From Hoeflea sp. YIM 152468 (lineage in GTDB: Bacteria > Pseudomonadota > Alphaproteobacteria > Rhizobiales > Rhizobiaceae), in NCBI RefSeq assembly GCF_029210485.1, contig NZ_JARGET010000005.1, forward strand, positions 248,001 to 312,000: 64,000 bases of DNA, read 5' to 3'. The notes below the pieces were generated by a model. It was not told the DNA's origin and ran no database searches. It saw only the letters and a program-made list of their open reading frames with translations. The translations under genes and the position numbers were made by a program. Below, in pieces: positions 47,363-56,381 of the stretch (the first letter of the stretch is position 1; the number at the start of each line of letters is the position of its first letter).

Positions 47363-48019
47363 TCAACCGTCGAGCAGTTCCTTGACGAATTCGAACAGGC
47401 CGGGCCGGCGGTCGCGGCGCAGGCGTTCGGCCTGGACAATGGCGCGGACGGCCGAATAGGCCCGGTCGAGATCGTCATTGACGACCACATAATCATACTC
47501 ACGCCAGTGCTCGATCTCGGTCCGGGCGTTGGCGAGCCGCTTCTCGATCACGTCGTCGGCATCCTCGGCGCGGCGTTGCAACCGGGCGCGCAATTCCGGC
47601 ATTGACGGCGGCAGGATGAAAATCGACACGACGTCGGCGCTCATTTTCTCCTGAAGCTGCTGGGCGCCCTGCCAGTCGATGTCGAACAGCATGTCGCGGC
47701 CCTCCGACATCGCCACCTCGGCAGCTTCGCGCGGGGTGCCATAAAAATTGCCATGCACCTCGGCCCATTCCAGCAGCGCCTCGGAATCGCGCATGCGCTC
47801 GAACTCGCGATAGGATTGGAAATGGTAATGCACGCCTTCAATTTCACTGCCGCGGCGGGGGCGCGTGGTAACGCTGACGGACAGGCTGAGAGCCGTGTCA
47901 TTTTCCAGAAGGTTGCGGGCAATGGTCGATTTCCCGGCACCCGATGGAGACGAAATCACCAGCATGAGGCCACGCCGCTTGATGCGGGCTGAGGGGAGAT
48001 GGGCGGGCGGCTGACTCAT
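47363..48019 (-). CDS. gmk: Guanylate kinase
   Basis: A 218-aa GMP kinase. Walker [11 protein letters not shown] (about 23-32), the GMP-binding region [20 protein letters not shown] and the lid segment [17 protein letters not shown] are all present. The ATG is 2 bp after the yicC stop, whose last codons supply a GGAG. It is the last gene of the minus-strand group that starts with fabD and converges on the E1 gene, 35 bp away. Confidence 0.95.
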   Translation of the reverse strand: MSQPPAHLPSARIKRRGLMLVISSPSGAGKSTIARNLLENDTALSLSVSVTTRPRRGSEIEGVHYHFQSYREFERMRDSEALLEWAEVHGNFYGTPREAAEVAMSEGRDMLFDIDWQGAQQLQEKMSADVVSIFILPPSMPELRARLQRRAEDADDVIEKRLANARTEIEHWREYDYVVVNDDLDRAYSAVRAIVQAERLRRDRRPGLFEFVKELLDG

Positions 48020-48021
48020 CG

Positions 48022-48909
48022 TTACTCCAGATTTTGGACTTGTTCGCGAAACTGATCGATCACAACCTTCAGATCAAGCCCGATTGCGGTGACCGGCGCC
48101 GCATTGGACTTGGAGCATATGGTATTGGTTTCGCGGTTGAACTCCTGCGCCAGAAAATCCAGCCGGCGCCCCGCGCCACCGTCACTGGCCAGCAATCCGC
48201 GCGCCGCCTCGACATGGGCCTTGAGCCGGTCGATTTCCTCGCGCACATCACCCTTGGTGGCAAGCAGCGCCGCCTCCATGTGCAGCCGGTCGCGATCAAG
48301 TCCGGCGCCGGTGTCCATCAGGCTTGCGACCTGATCGGCAAGCCTGGCACGGATCGCCTCGGGCGAGCGCGACGGATCGGCCTCCACCGCAAGGGCCAAA
48401 GACTCGATCCGGTCAACCTGTTCACCCAGCACCCTGGCCATCGCCGCGCCTTCCGCCAACCGCATGGATCTGAGGTCGGCAACCGCGCGCGTAAAACCAT
48501 CCAGAATGGTCTGATCGCGCGCAGCACGGGCCGCGGCGGACATCTCCGCCTCGCGGAATTCCAGCACACCCTTGATATTGAGTAGGCCGTCGAGTGCCGG
48601 TCTGCGCGCGTCGATGCGGTCTCCCAGTCGATTGACGAGATTGATCACGGCGTCAAGGGCGGCTTCGTTGACAACGGCCTCAACGGCCGCGCCGGTGGAA
48701 CTGACCGAAAGCGTGACCTGCATGTTTCCACGGGAGAATGCAGCGGCGACTGCCTTGCGCACGGGTTGCTCAAGCGAATCGAAGCCCTGCGGCAATCTGA
48801 GCCGCATATCCAGTCCCTTGCCGTTGACCGAGCGCAGTTCCCAGATGAAGCGGCAGCCTTCGGCTTCGCCTTCGTGACGCGAAAACCCCGTCATCGACTG
48901 GATGGCCAT
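48022..48909 (-). CDS. YicC/YloC family endoribonuclease
   Basis: A 295-aa protein with the family N-terminus [15 protein letters not shown] and the C-terminal DUF1732 segment [17 protein letters not shown]...[22 protein letters not shown]. Members have been shown to be Mg-dependent endoribonucleases. Usual length. It is immediately upstream of gmk (2-bp gap), the common arrangement, which suggests co-expression. mltG is 57 bp upstream. Confidence 0.93.
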   Translation of the reverse strand: MAIQSMTGFSRHEGEAEGCRFIWELRSVNGKGLDMRLRLPQGFDSLEQPVRKAVAAAFSRGNMQVTLSVSSTGAAVEAVVNEAALDAVINLVNRLGDRIDARRPALDGLLNIKGVLEFREAEMSAAARAARDQTILDGFTRAVADLRSMRLAEGAAMARVLGEQVDRIESLALAVEADPSRSPEAIRARLADQVASLMDTGAGLDRDRLHMEAALLATKGDVREEIDRLKAHVEAARGLLASDGGAGRRLDFLAQEFNRETNTICSKSNAAPVTAIGLDLKVVIDQFREQVQNLE

Positions 48910-48966
48910 GCCGGTTCCCCCCTTACCCCTGCACCGGTCCGCCCGATCTGGGCAGCGCCGGCTGGT

Positions 48967-50196
48967 TCAATTGCCTTCCGGCTCTGCCGCGCCCTCAGCG
49001 GCCTGGTCCGCAGCAACTTTCGCGGCCTCTGCCTTTTCTGCCGCGAGCGTCTTCTCGCGTTCGGACTCAAGTCTGCGCCACCGTGCAACATTGGTGTTGT
49101 GTTCGTCCAGCGTTTCGGCAAAAGCATGCCCGCCCGTGCCATCGGCCACGAAGTACAGATCCTTGGTCTTGGACGGATTGGCCACAGCTTCCATCGCCTC
49201 GCGGCCCGGATTGGCAATCGGAGTCGGCGGCAAACCGTCAATCACGTAGGTATTGTAAGGCGTGGGCTTCTCGATATCGGATTTGTAAATCGGACGATCG
49301 GACGGCTTGCCGGCGCCGCCGAACAGGCCGTAGATGATCGTCGGGTCCGATTGCAGGCGAATGCTCTGGTTGAGGCGGTTGATGAACACGCCGGCGACAC
49401 GGGGGCGTTCATCCGCCTTGGCGGTTTCCTTCTCGACGATGGATGCCAGAATCACCAGTTCCTCGGGCGTCTTGATCGGGAGATCAGGCACCCGCCGTGC
49501 CCACACCTGCTCGAGCACCCGAGCCTGGGCCTTTTCCATCTGCTCAAGAATTTCCGTGCGGGTGGTTCCGCGGGAGAACTTGTAGGTTTCGGGCAGAAGC
49601 GCCCCTTCCGCCGGCATTTCAGCCGGCAGATCGCCCACCAGCATGGTGTCGGCCCGCAACCGGTCGAAGACCTGCTCTACAGTCTGGCCTTCCGGCACGG
49701 TAAAGGCGTGCAGTATCGATTTTCCCGATTGCATCAATTCGACGATCTCACGCATCGACGAGTGCGCCTTGATCTCGTATTCGCCGGCCTTGAGCGTATC
49801 ATCACCGAGCACGCTCTTGGCGCCGAGCGAAAAAATCCGCTGGTTTGAGATGATCCCCTGCCCTTCAAGGCCGGAGGCGATCTGGTTGAGAGCCGCCCCC
49901 TCGCGCACCATGAAATCGGTTGTCCGGTCGAGTGGTCCGCGGCCTTCGAATTCGGATTTTCCGTACAGGAACGCGCCAACCGCGACGACCGCAATGAAGA
50001 TCATCAGCGAAAGAATGAAGTTGAGGAACATCACAACCTGATTGCGCGCCCGGCGGGATCGCTTGGGTGGCGGCGGAGCCATCTCGGGCTTGAGTGCCTG
50101 GGACGGCGACACCGGCACGATCGGGCCGGACGCAGTGGATTTGTCACCACCGGCGCGGCCAAAAATGCCCTTGTTGTGATTGTTGCGGTCGTTCAC
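48967..50196 (-). CDS. mltG: Endolytic peptidoglycan transglycosylase MltG
   Basis: A 409-aa YceG-like enzyme that cuts nascent glycan strands and so limits their length. A basic, Pro-rich N-terminus (PPPKRSRRARNQ) precedes one membrane helix (about 52-75), then LysM-like and catalytic domains. The catalytic segment LASIVEKETAKADERPRVAGVFINRL (about 250-275) carries the conserved Glu, followed by LQSDPTIIYGL and YNTYVIDGLPPTPIANPG. The C-terminus has an Ala/Glu-rich tail (about 385-409). GTG start with GGAG nine bases before. fabF is 114 bp upstream. Confidence 0.94.
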   Translation of the reverse strand: MNDRNNHNKGIFGRAGGDKSTASGPIVPVSPSQALKPEMAPPPPKRSRRARNQVVMFLNFILSLMIFIAVVAVGAFLYGKSEFEGRGPLDRTTDFMVREGAALNQIASGLEGQGIISNQRIFSLGAKSVLGDDTLKAGEYEIKAHSSMREIVELMQSGKSILHAFTVPEGQTVEQVFDRLRADTMLVGDLPAEMPAEGALLPETYKFSRGTTRTEILEQMEKAQARVLEQVWARRVPDLPIKTPEELVILASIVEKETAKADERPRVAGVFINRLNQSIRLQSDPTIIYGLFGGAGKPSDRPIYKSDIEKPTPYNTYVIDGLPPTPIANPGREAMEAVANPSKTKDLYFVADGTGGHAFAETLDEHNTNVARWRRLESEREKTLAAEKAEAAKVAADQAAEGAAEPEGN

Positions 50197-50309
50197 GAGG
50201 TCAATCTCCGCAGGAAATGGGAAAGGGGAAATACCCTTTCAGTGTCTTATGGCTGAATGTGGCGAAATGCAGGTTTGAAGCGAGTGCCTCTCCGAGCAGT
50301 CTTGCGCCA

Positions 50310-51572
50310 TCAGCCCTGGAAACGCTTCAGAACAAGTGACGCATTGGTGCCGCCAAAACCGAAGGAATTGGACAAAGCGACATCGATGCGGCGCTTGCGG
50401 GCAACCTTGGGAACCAGGTCGATCCTGGTCTCCCGTTCGGGATTGTCCAGATTGAGCGTTGGCGGAGCGACATTGTCGCGAATGGCAAGCGCACTGAACA
50501 CCGCTTCCATGGCACCGGCTGCGCCCAGCAAGTGGCCGATGGAAGACTTGGTCGATGACATCGAGATTCCTTCGGCCGCATCGCCGACCAGCCGCTCGAC
50601 AGCGCCCAGTTCGATGGTGTCGGCCATGGTCGACGTGCCATGGGCGTTGATGTAGTCCACATCCGCCGCAGTCAGACCGGCGCGTTTGAGCGCCATCTGC
50701 ATACACCGGTAAGCGCCATCGCCATCTTCCGAAGGCGCCGTGATATGATAGGCATCGCCGGAAAGCCCGTAGCCAACCACTTCGGCGACGATATTGGCGC
50801 CGCGTGCCAGCGCGTGGTCGAGTTCTTCCAGAACCACGGTCGCGGCTCCCTCGCCCATGACAAAGCCGTCGCGGTCACGGTCATAGGGACGCGAGGCTTT
50901 CTCCGGCGTATCATTGCAGGAGGTCGACAGCGCCTTGCAGGCGGCAAAGCCGGCCAGGCCAATCCGGCAAATGGCGGCTTCGGCGCCGCCGGCAATCATC
51001 ACATCAGCATCCCCCAGGGCAATCAGCCGCGCCGCGTCACCGATGGCGTGCGCGCCGGTGGAGCAGGCCGTCACGACAGCATGGTTGGGGCCGCGCAACC
51101 CATGCCGGATCGAAACCTGGCCGGAGATGAGATTGATCAGACGCCCGGGAATGAAGAACGGCGAGACCCGGCGCGGGCCCTTGTCACGCAGGGTGTAACC
51201 CGCCTCGACAATGCCTTCGAGGCCGCCAACGCCCGAGCCGATCATCACGCCGGTGGCGATCTGGTCCTCGCGGGTTGTGGGGTGCCAGCCAGCGTCCTTG
51301 AGAGCCATGTCGGCTGCGGCAACGCCGAAGAGAATGAATTTGTCGACCTTGCGCTGTTCCTTGGGCTCCATCCAGTCATCCGGATTGAAGCCCCCTTCCA
51401 CCGACGGATCGGTGGGGACCGAACAGGCGATCTGGGCGGCGATATCACTGACATCGAACGCGGTCACGCGTGACGCGCTGTTCTGGCTGTCGATCAGACG
51501 AGACCAGGTGATCTCGGTGCCGCAACCGAGCGGAGACACCACACCCATGCCGGTGATGACAACTCTGCGCAT
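50310..51572 (-). CDS. fabF: 3-oxoacyl-[ACP] synthase II
   Basis: A 420-aa KAS II that extends acyl chains with malonyl-ACP. The Cys-His-His triad is visible: TACSTGAHAIGDA (Cys about 169), INAHGTSTMADTIE (His about 309) and SIGHLLGAAGAMEA (His about 346). Full length. It lies downstream of acpP, with a strong hairpin in the 97-bp gap that could lower its expression relative to ACP. Confidence 0.96.
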   Translation of the reverse strand: MRRVVITGMGVVSPLGCGTEITWSRLIDSQNSASRVTAFDVSDIAAQIACSVPTDPSVEGGFNPDDWMEPKEQRKVDKFILFGVAAADMALKDAGWHPTTREDQIATGVMIGSGVGGLEGIVEAGYTLRDKGPRRVSPFFIPGRLINLISGQVSIRHGLRGPNHAVVTACSTGAHAIGDAARLIALGDADVMIAGGAEAAICRIGLAGFAACKALSTSCNDTPEKASRPYDRDRDGFVMGEGAATVVLEELDHALARGANIVAEVVGYGLSGDAYHITAPSEDGDGAYRCMQMALKRAGLTAADVDYINAHGTSTMADTIELGAVERLVGDAAEGISMSSTKSSIGHLLGAAGAMEAVFSALAIRDNVAPPTLNLDNPERETRIDLVPKVARKRRIDVALSNSFGFGGTNASLVLKRFQG

Positions 51573-51607
51573 CTTCTTAAGTCCCAGTCATGTCAAAATG
51601 CAACAAA

Positions 51608-51628
51608 CCGGCGCAGGGTCTGCGCCGG
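51608..51628 (-). terminator. Internal terminator between acpP and fabF
   Basis: Nine-base stem CCGGCGCAG (51608-51616) and CTGCGCCGG (51620-51628) with a 3-base loop. On the minus strand it is followed by TTTGTTGCATTTT, an imperfect T-run. It follows the acpP stop by about 40 bp, so transcripts from the acpP promoter would partly stop here. Confidence 0.65.
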
Positions 51629-51669
51629 CCTTGACGGTGGACAGGGTGTCCGCCAGCCATGAAGTTCGT

Positions 51670-51906
51670 TCAGGCCTGAGCCTTGCTGATGAACTTGACT
51701 GCATCACCAACCGTCAGGATGGTGTCGGCAGCGTCATCAGGGATTTCAACGCCGAATTCTTCTTCGAACGCCATCACCAGTTCGACCGTATCGAGCGAAT
51801 CCGCACCGAGATCGTCGATGAAGCTTGCGCCTTCGTTCACTTTTTCAGCGTCAACGCCCAGATGTTCGATGACAATTTTCTTTACGCGGTCTGCGATGTC
51901 GCTCAT
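51670..51906 (-). CDS. acpP: Acyl carrier protein
   Basis: A 78-aa acidic ACP. The attachment site [20 protein letters not shown] (Ser about 37, in DSLD) takes 4'-phosphopantetheine. The sequence is intact and typical. Upstream on the minus strand a TTGACG-N17-TAAAAA promoter is plausible about 80 bp from the start, and a strong hairpin follows the gene, consistent with high-level transcription of this small gene alone. Confidence 0.97.
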   Translation of the reverse strand: MSDIADRVKKIVIEHLGVDAEKVNEGASFIDDLGADSLDTVELVMAFEEEFGVEIPDDAADTILTVGDAVKFISKAQA

Positions 51907-51986
51907 GTCGGAATTCCTCGACCAGTTTCACATTGTTGTTGCGCCTCGTTACCTGCGCAAGCATGGGTAATCAAGCTCGTTGCGTG

Positions 51987-52015
51987 TTTTTATGCGTTAT
52001 GTCCGGTTCCGTCAA
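51987..52015 (-). promoter_or_regulatory. Probable acpP promoter
   Basis: On the minus strand TTGACG (52015-52010), 17-bp spacer, TAAAAA (51992-51987). It sits in the 274-bp gap between fabG and acpP, with a leader of roughly 75 nt to the acpP ATG. Good -35, moderate -10. Confidence 0.4.
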
Positions 52016-52180
52016 AGCCGAAGCTGTGGATTTCGGCATATTCCGGCCTGTCATGCAGCCACGCGCAATATCGGGCGAAGTACCATGGTTTGCCACGCGG
52101 GCAAAGCCGGAAAGTGCGCGCCCACCGTGATTCCCGCCAGCATGGCGAAGCCGCCGGGTGCAGGCGCGCACCCCGCGAGC

Positions 52181-52918
52181 TCACACCATCAGCATGCCGC
52201 CGTTCACATGAATGGTCTGGCCGGTCACGTAGGAGGCCTCGTCAGAGGCCAGCCAGGTGACGGCGGACGCAATCTCGGCGCCCGAGCCCATGCGACGCAT
52301 CGGGATAGCGCCCATGATCGCCTCTTGCTGCTTGTCGTTGAGCTTTTCGGTCATGGCACTCTCGATAAAGCCGGGCGCGACACAATTGACGGTGATCTTG
52401 CGGGGCGCAACTTCCTGGGCAAGGCTCTTGGAAAAGCCGATCATGCCTGCCTTGGCGGCACAGTAATTGGCCTGGCCCGGATTGCCGGAGACGCCGACAA
52501 CCGAGGTGATGTTGATGATGCGGCCATTGCGGCGCTTCATCATCGGATGCGTCAACTCGCGGGTCAGGCGGAACACGGCTGTCAGATTGACCTCCATGAC
52601 CTGATCCCAGGCGTCGTCGCTCATCCGCACAAACAGCCCGTCCTTGGTGATCCCGGCATTGTTGACCAGAATATCAACGCCTTCGAGTTCGTCCTCGGCC
52701 TTCTTGCCCAGATCCGAAACCGCCTGGCGATCGGACAGATCGGCGGGAAAAATCATGGTCCGGTCGCCAAGGTCGGCGGCCAGAACCTCAAGCCGCTCGA
52801 CGCGGGTGCCGTGAAGCCCGACTGTTGCGCCGCGGCTATGGAGTTGCCGGGCGATGGCTTCACCGATTCCGCCAGATGCGCCGGTCACGAGGGCCTTGCG
52901 GCCGGTCAGGTCGAACAT
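52181..52918 (-). CDS. fabG: 3-oxoacyl-[ACP] reductase
   Basis: A 245-aa SDR of the FabG type. TGASGGIGEAIA (about 12-23) binds NADPH; NNAG (about 86-89); catalytic Ser in NITSVVGVSG (about 138) and YCAAKAG (Tyr about 151, Lys about 155). The C-terminus HVNGGMLMV is standard. It reduces 3-oxoacyl-ACP in fatty acid elongation. fabD is 64 bp upstream, acpP 274 bp downstream. Confidence 0.96.
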   Translation of the reverse strand: MFDLTGRKALVTGASGGIGEAIARQLHSRGATVGLHGTRVERLEVLAADLGDRTMIFPADLSDRQAVSDLGKKAEDELEGVDILVNNAGITKDGLFVRMSDDAWDQVMEVNLTAVFRLTRELTHPMMKRRNGRIINITSVVGVSGNPGQANYCAAKAGMIGFSKSLAQEVAPRKITVNCVAPGFIESAMTEKLNDKQQEAIMGAIPMRRMGSGAEIASAVTWLASDEASYVTGQTIHVNGGMLMV

Positions 52919-52982
52919 GGGTAGTCCTTTCGGAAATAGTGTCGGTTTGAACCTGGATACAGGATACCGTCCAGAGCTGAAT

Positions 52983-53936
52983 TCAGGCTGTCCGGCCTTC
53001 GAGTGCGGCCAGAAACTTATCTATATCGTCGGGTCCGGCAAGGTTGAGCCCGGTCACCGAGCGGTCAATGCGGCGGGCGAGCCCCGTCAGCACCTTGCCG
53101 GCGCCGATTTCAGCCAGCGTATCGACACCGTTGCCGGCAAGCCAAGCCACCGTCTCGCGCCAGCGCACCTGGCCAGTCACCTGCTCGATCAGCAATGTCA
53201 CGATCTCGTCAGGATCGGACACCGGGGCGGCCCGGACATTGGAGATGACCGGAACGGCAGGTGCGGATTTGGCAACGCCTGCCAGCGCTTCGCGCATGGC
53301 ATCGGCGGCGGGCAGCATCAGGCTCGAGTGGAAGGGCGCCGACACCGGCAGCATCACCGTGCGCTTGGCGCCTTTGGCCGCGGCATTGGCTGCGGCAGCT
53401 TCAACGGCGGGCTTGAGACCGGAAATCACCAGTTGTCCACCACCATTGTCATTGGCGATCTGCACCGCACCCAACGACCGCGCTTGCGCACAGGCGGATT
53501 CGACGTCGTCGTTCTCCAGACCGATGATGGCGGCCATTGCCCCGGTGCCGGAGGGGACCGCGGCCTGCATGGCATTGCCGCGAATGCGCAACAGCCGTGC
53601 CGTATCGGAAATCGAGAACATGCCCGCAGCGCACAACGCCGAATACTCACCCAGCGAATGGCCGGCGACATAGCTGGCGGTTTCCGCCAGCTTGAGCCCA
53701 CGTGCCTCGAGCACCCGGACCAGCGCCATCGACACCGCCATCAGCGCCGGCTGGGCATTGGCGGTCAGCGTCAACGTCTCTTCGGGGCCGTCAAAAATGA
53801 CGGTCGACAATTTTTCACCCAGCGCCGCATCGACCTCGTCGAAGACCGCCTTTGCCTCGGGATAGGTTGCGGCCAGATCCTTGCCCATGCCGGCTGTCTG
53901 GCTGCCCTGCCCCGGAAAAGTGAATGCTATCGCCAT
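52983..53936 (-). CDS. fabD: Malonyl-CoA:ACP transacylase
   Basis: A 317-aa FabD that loads malonyl groups onto ACP. FTFPGQGSQTAGMGKDL at the start, GHSLGEYSALCAAG (catalytic Ser about 93), and PVSAPFHSSLM (catalytic His about 203) are the family motifs. The ATG at 53936 follows GGAACGGAG; the ORF extends a little further upstream but that part is not family-like. It starts the minus-strand fab group. Confidence 0.95.
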   Translation of the reverse strand: MAIAFTFPGQGSQTAGMGKDLAATYPEAKAVFDEVDAALGEKLSTVIFDGPEETLTLTANAQPALMAVSMALVRVLEARGLKLAETASYVAGHSLGEYSALCAAGMFSISDTARLLRIRGNAMQAAVPSGTGAMAAIIGLENDDVESACAQARSLGAVQIANDNGGGQLVISGLKPAVEAAAANAAAKGAKRTVMLPVSAPFHSSLMLPAADAMREALAGVAKSAPAVPVISNVRAAPVSDPDEIVTLLIEQVTGQVRWRETVAWLAGNGVDTLAEIGAGKVLTGLARRIDRSVTGLNLAGPDDIDKFLAALEGRTA

Positions 53937-54093
53937 AACGCGGCTCCGTTCCTTTGTGTCACATTGGCGCTTCAATTCACATTCGGCGGGCCGGAGTCAA
54001 GCTTGCGCATCGGAATGGAGCATAGCGGGCGACGCGGTTGACGGCATCAAAATCGCGACCGACGACATTGACGCAGCTTCATTTTACAAATAC

Positions 54094-54103
54094 GTTAATT
54101 AAC
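54094..54103. promoter_or_regulatory. Palindrome upstream of the ArsR gene
   Basis: GTTAATTAAC is a perfect 10-bp palindrome in an AT-rich stretch 21 bp before the GTG start of the ArsR-type regulator. Position and symmetry suit an autoregulatory operator, but no consensus for this regulator is known to me. Confidence 0.35.
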
Positions 54104-54123
54104 AACAATGGAAAGGAAGTTGC

Positions 54124-54450
54124 GTGTCCGGCCTGTCCACCATCTTCGCCGCCCTGGGCGATCCAACACGATTCGCCATTGTCGAGCGACTGCTCAAGGA
54201 CGGCGAACAGCCGGCCGGCGAGTTGCTTGACGCAGGCCCGGTTTCCGCGCCCGCCATCTCGCGGCATCTCAAGGTGCTGCGTCAGGCCGGCATCATCGAA
54301 CAGCGGGTTGACCGGCAACGGCGCCTCTACTCGGTCCGGCCCGAAGCCGTGCAGACGATCGGCGCCTGGACCATGACCCACCGGCACTTCTGGCAAAGCA
54401 GCCTCGACCGGCTTGACCTTGCCCTGCAGCAGACAAGCGAGCGGACATGA
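54124..54450 (+). CDS. ArsR/SmtB family transcriptional regulator
   Basis: A 108-aa winged-helix repressor: LGDPTRFAIVERLLKDGEQPAGEL (about 10-33), recognition helix SAPAISRHLKVLRQAGIIEQR (about 41-61), and wing DRQRRLYSVRPE. There is no Cys, so classic metal sensing by thiolates is ruled out. The pairing of an ArsR regulator with an AHSA1-type protein (next gene, 4-bp overlap) is common in bacteria. GTG start with GGAAAGGAAG before it; a palindrome 21 bp upstream may be its operator. Confidence 0.9.
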   Translation: MSGLSTIFAALGDPTRFAIVERLLKDGEQPAGELLDAGPVSAPAISRHLKVLRQAGIIEQRVDRQRRLYSVRPEAVQTIGAWTMTHRHFWQSSLDRLDLALQQTSERT

Positions 54451-54884
54451 GCGACCTCAGACTTGAACGAACCTTTCCCCATCCGCCGGAGCGGGTTTTC
54501 GCGTTTGTGACCGAAGCCCGGCATCTTCTAAGCTGGTGGGGGCCCGAAGGCATGAGTCTGCGCGAGCATCAACTCGACCTGTCGCGCCCCGGCGCCTGGT
54601 TCACGACGCTGGTCAACCCTGAAGGCGGGCTGCACAAGATGAGCGGTGTAGTTCTGGAAATCGATCCGCCGCGGTCGGTTGAGTTCACCTGGGGCTGGCA
54701 CGACGCGGAGGACATTCGCGGCCGTGAAAGCCGGGTGCGGTTCGAGATTGAGCCCGATGGCACGACCGGCAGCCGGTTCCGGCTGATTCACTCCGGACTC
54801 GCCGACGCGACCAGCGTGAGCAACCACAGTCGCGGCTGGAGTTCGATGCTCGGCAAGCTCGAACGGCTTGCGGGCGCGACGTAA
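54447..54884 (+). CDS. SRPBCC/AHSA1-family protein
   Basis: A 145-aa single-domain AHSA1 (Aha1-related, START-like) protein. N-terminal strand LRLERTFPHPPERVFAFVTEARHLLSWWGPEGM and VEFTWGWHDAED are typical. Such proteins bind small hydrophobic ligands; the ligand here is unknown. ATG overlaps the ArsR stop by 4 bp. A YCII-domain gene follows 49 bp later, forming a compact trio. Confidence 0.9.
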   Translation: MSDLRLERTFPHPPERVFAFVTEARHLLSWWGPEGMSLREHQLDLSRPGAWFTTLVNPEGGLHKMSGVVLEIDPPRSVEFTWGWHDAEDIRGRESRVRFEIEPDGTTGSRFRLIHSGLADATSVSNHSRGWSSMLGKLERLAGAT

Positions 54885-54933
54885 TCCCGCCGAACTCGGC
54901 AGGGTCATACTTTGCAGCAGAGGAGAAGGAACA

Positions 54934-55242
54934 ATGCCCAACTATGTCTTTGCCTATCATGGCGGAAAAAAGCCCGACACGCCCGAGGCGGGCCAGAAGG
55001 AAATGGAAAAGTGGGGTGCCTGGTTCGCGCAGATGGGTGACGCTGTCGTCGATCCGGGCAACCCTGTCGGCCAGTCATGGACCGTCAGTTCAGCCGGCAT
55101 CAGCCACAACGGCGGCGCCAATCCTGTGTCAGGCTACACCGTCGTCAGGGCCGCCAGCATGGAGGCGGCTGCGGCCATGGCCAAGGCCTGTCCGATCCTG
55201 GATGGCGGTTCGGTGGAAGTGGCAGAAATCATCGAAATGTGA
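54934..55242 (+). CDS. YCII-related (YciI/DGPF) domain protein
   Basis: A 102-aa protein of the YCII/DGPF ferredoxin-like family. Start MPNYVFAYHGGKKP and the central segments EKWGAWFAQMGDAVVDPGNP and SGYTVVRAASMEAAAAMAKACPILDGG match this group, with a conserved His/Asp region. Function in this family is not well defined. ATG at 54934 is preceded by GAGGAGAAGGA; longer frames are unlikely. Downstream of the ArsR-AHSA1 pair. Confidence 0.88.
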   Translation: MPNYVFAYHGGKKPDTPEAGQKEMEKWGAWFAQMGDAVVDPGNPVGQSWTVSSAGISHNGGANPVSGYTVVRAASMEAAAAMAKACPILDGGSVEVAEIIEM

Positions 55243-55397
55243 CGACGCACAGACTGTGCCACAAGCGTCATGCAGCGACCGGTCGCCGGCACCGCTTCCG
55301 GCCACTGCGGCAGACCCACAAGCCCCACACAACGTCTTAACGCGGCGTCTTGAATTGCCAGGATAACGCTGCCGTAAAAACAAAGGAGCGCACTCGC

Positions 55398-55793
55398 ATG
55401 TCTGAAATCACCACTGGAGTAAGCTGGTTCGCCGTTCTCATCGGCGCGGTTGTTTCCTTCCTGGCCGGCTGGCTGTGGTATTCACCGATGCTGTTCGGGC
55501 CGAAATGGGCCAAGGGAGTGGGCGTGGAAATGGGAACCGCCAGCACCATGCCGGTCGCCGCGATGGTGACCCAGTTCGCCGGTCTGGTGCTGATGAGCTG
55601 GTTCGTCGGCGTGACCGCCGCCGCCAATGCGCTCTCGAGCGTCATCCTGGCGACACTCGCCTTTACCGTGCTGGCCTATTCCGGCGGGTTGTTCACCAAA
55701 AAATCAGCCTATGCCCGCAATGTCGAGGCCGGGTACTGGATCGCGTCCCTGGTGATCATGATCCTGTCGCAGGGCCTTGTGCGCAGCTTGTAG
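55398..55793 (+). CDS. DUF1761 membrane protein
   Basis: A 131-aa protein with four hydrophobic helices (about 8-28, 52-72, 75-97 and 107-128). The N-terminal segment VVSFLAGWLWYSPMLFGPKWAKGV is typical of DUF1761. Function unknown. The ATG at 55398 follows AAAGGAG. It may belong with the ArsR-AHSA1-YCII set, since it lies 155 bp downstream on the same strand. Confidence 0.85.
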   Translation: MSEITTGVSWFAVLIGAVVSFLAGWLWYSPMLFGPKWAKGVGVEMGTASTMPVAAMVTQFAGLVLMSWFVGVTAAANALSSVILATLAFTVLAYSGGLFTKKSAYARNVEAGYWIASLVIMILSQGLVRSL

Positions 55794-55965
55794 GGGCGAA
55801 ACATCGTGCTGCGCCAGCGCATGTGCTGAATTATTGTGCAGCGGGCTGGCGCGGCAGAAAAGATTTCGTGGGCTTGTCGCAAGTGCATCTTGAATTCGCC
55901 ATCGACTACAGACACATCTTGGCGGTTGCGCTCGACCACAGCAGCGCCTTTCCGGACTTATCAAG

Positions 55966-56256
55966 ATGCCACACTCCGCATCCGCCCCGTTCAATTCGCC
56001 CGACGCGCTTGCCATGCCGGCTCCGGGATCCAGATTCACCGCGTTCCTCACCGCCATCGGCGCCATCGTTCTGATCGCCTCGGAAATCTGGCTGGTGGCG
56101 ATCGGCACGATTTGGGCAATTGACGGTTTTTTCAGCCTTGGCACCATTGGCGGCCTCATTCTCATCGCAATTGTCGTGCCGCTGGCGCTCTGGGCGACCT
56201 GGACGATCGCAATGCTTGCCATCGCAGCCGAGCTCGATCCCGCAAACGCCGATTGA
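55966..56256 (+). CDS. Small hypothetical membrane protein
   Basis: A 96-aa protein with a short polar N-terminus and two clear membrane helices (about 27-50 and 58-87), the second rich in Ala, Ile and Leu. No known domain. The ribosome-binding site is weak, and a Met at residue 17 is an alternative start. Probably a real gene because of its composition, but lower confidence than its neighbours. Confidence 0.5.
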   Translation: MPHSASAPFNSPDALAMPAPGSRFTAFLTAIGAIVLIASEIWLVAIGTIWAIDGFFSLGTIGGLILIAIVVPLALWATWTIAMLAIAAELDPANAD

Positions 56257-56381
56257 TGATGCCTTGCCAGCAAACCGGCTGGCCGCTATTTCATCTTTCA
56301 GATCGACGGCGCCGGCCTGCTTGACCGGTGTCTGACTCAACTTGAGCAGTCGCACGAGCCGGCAGCCGAAGGAAAGTTCCG

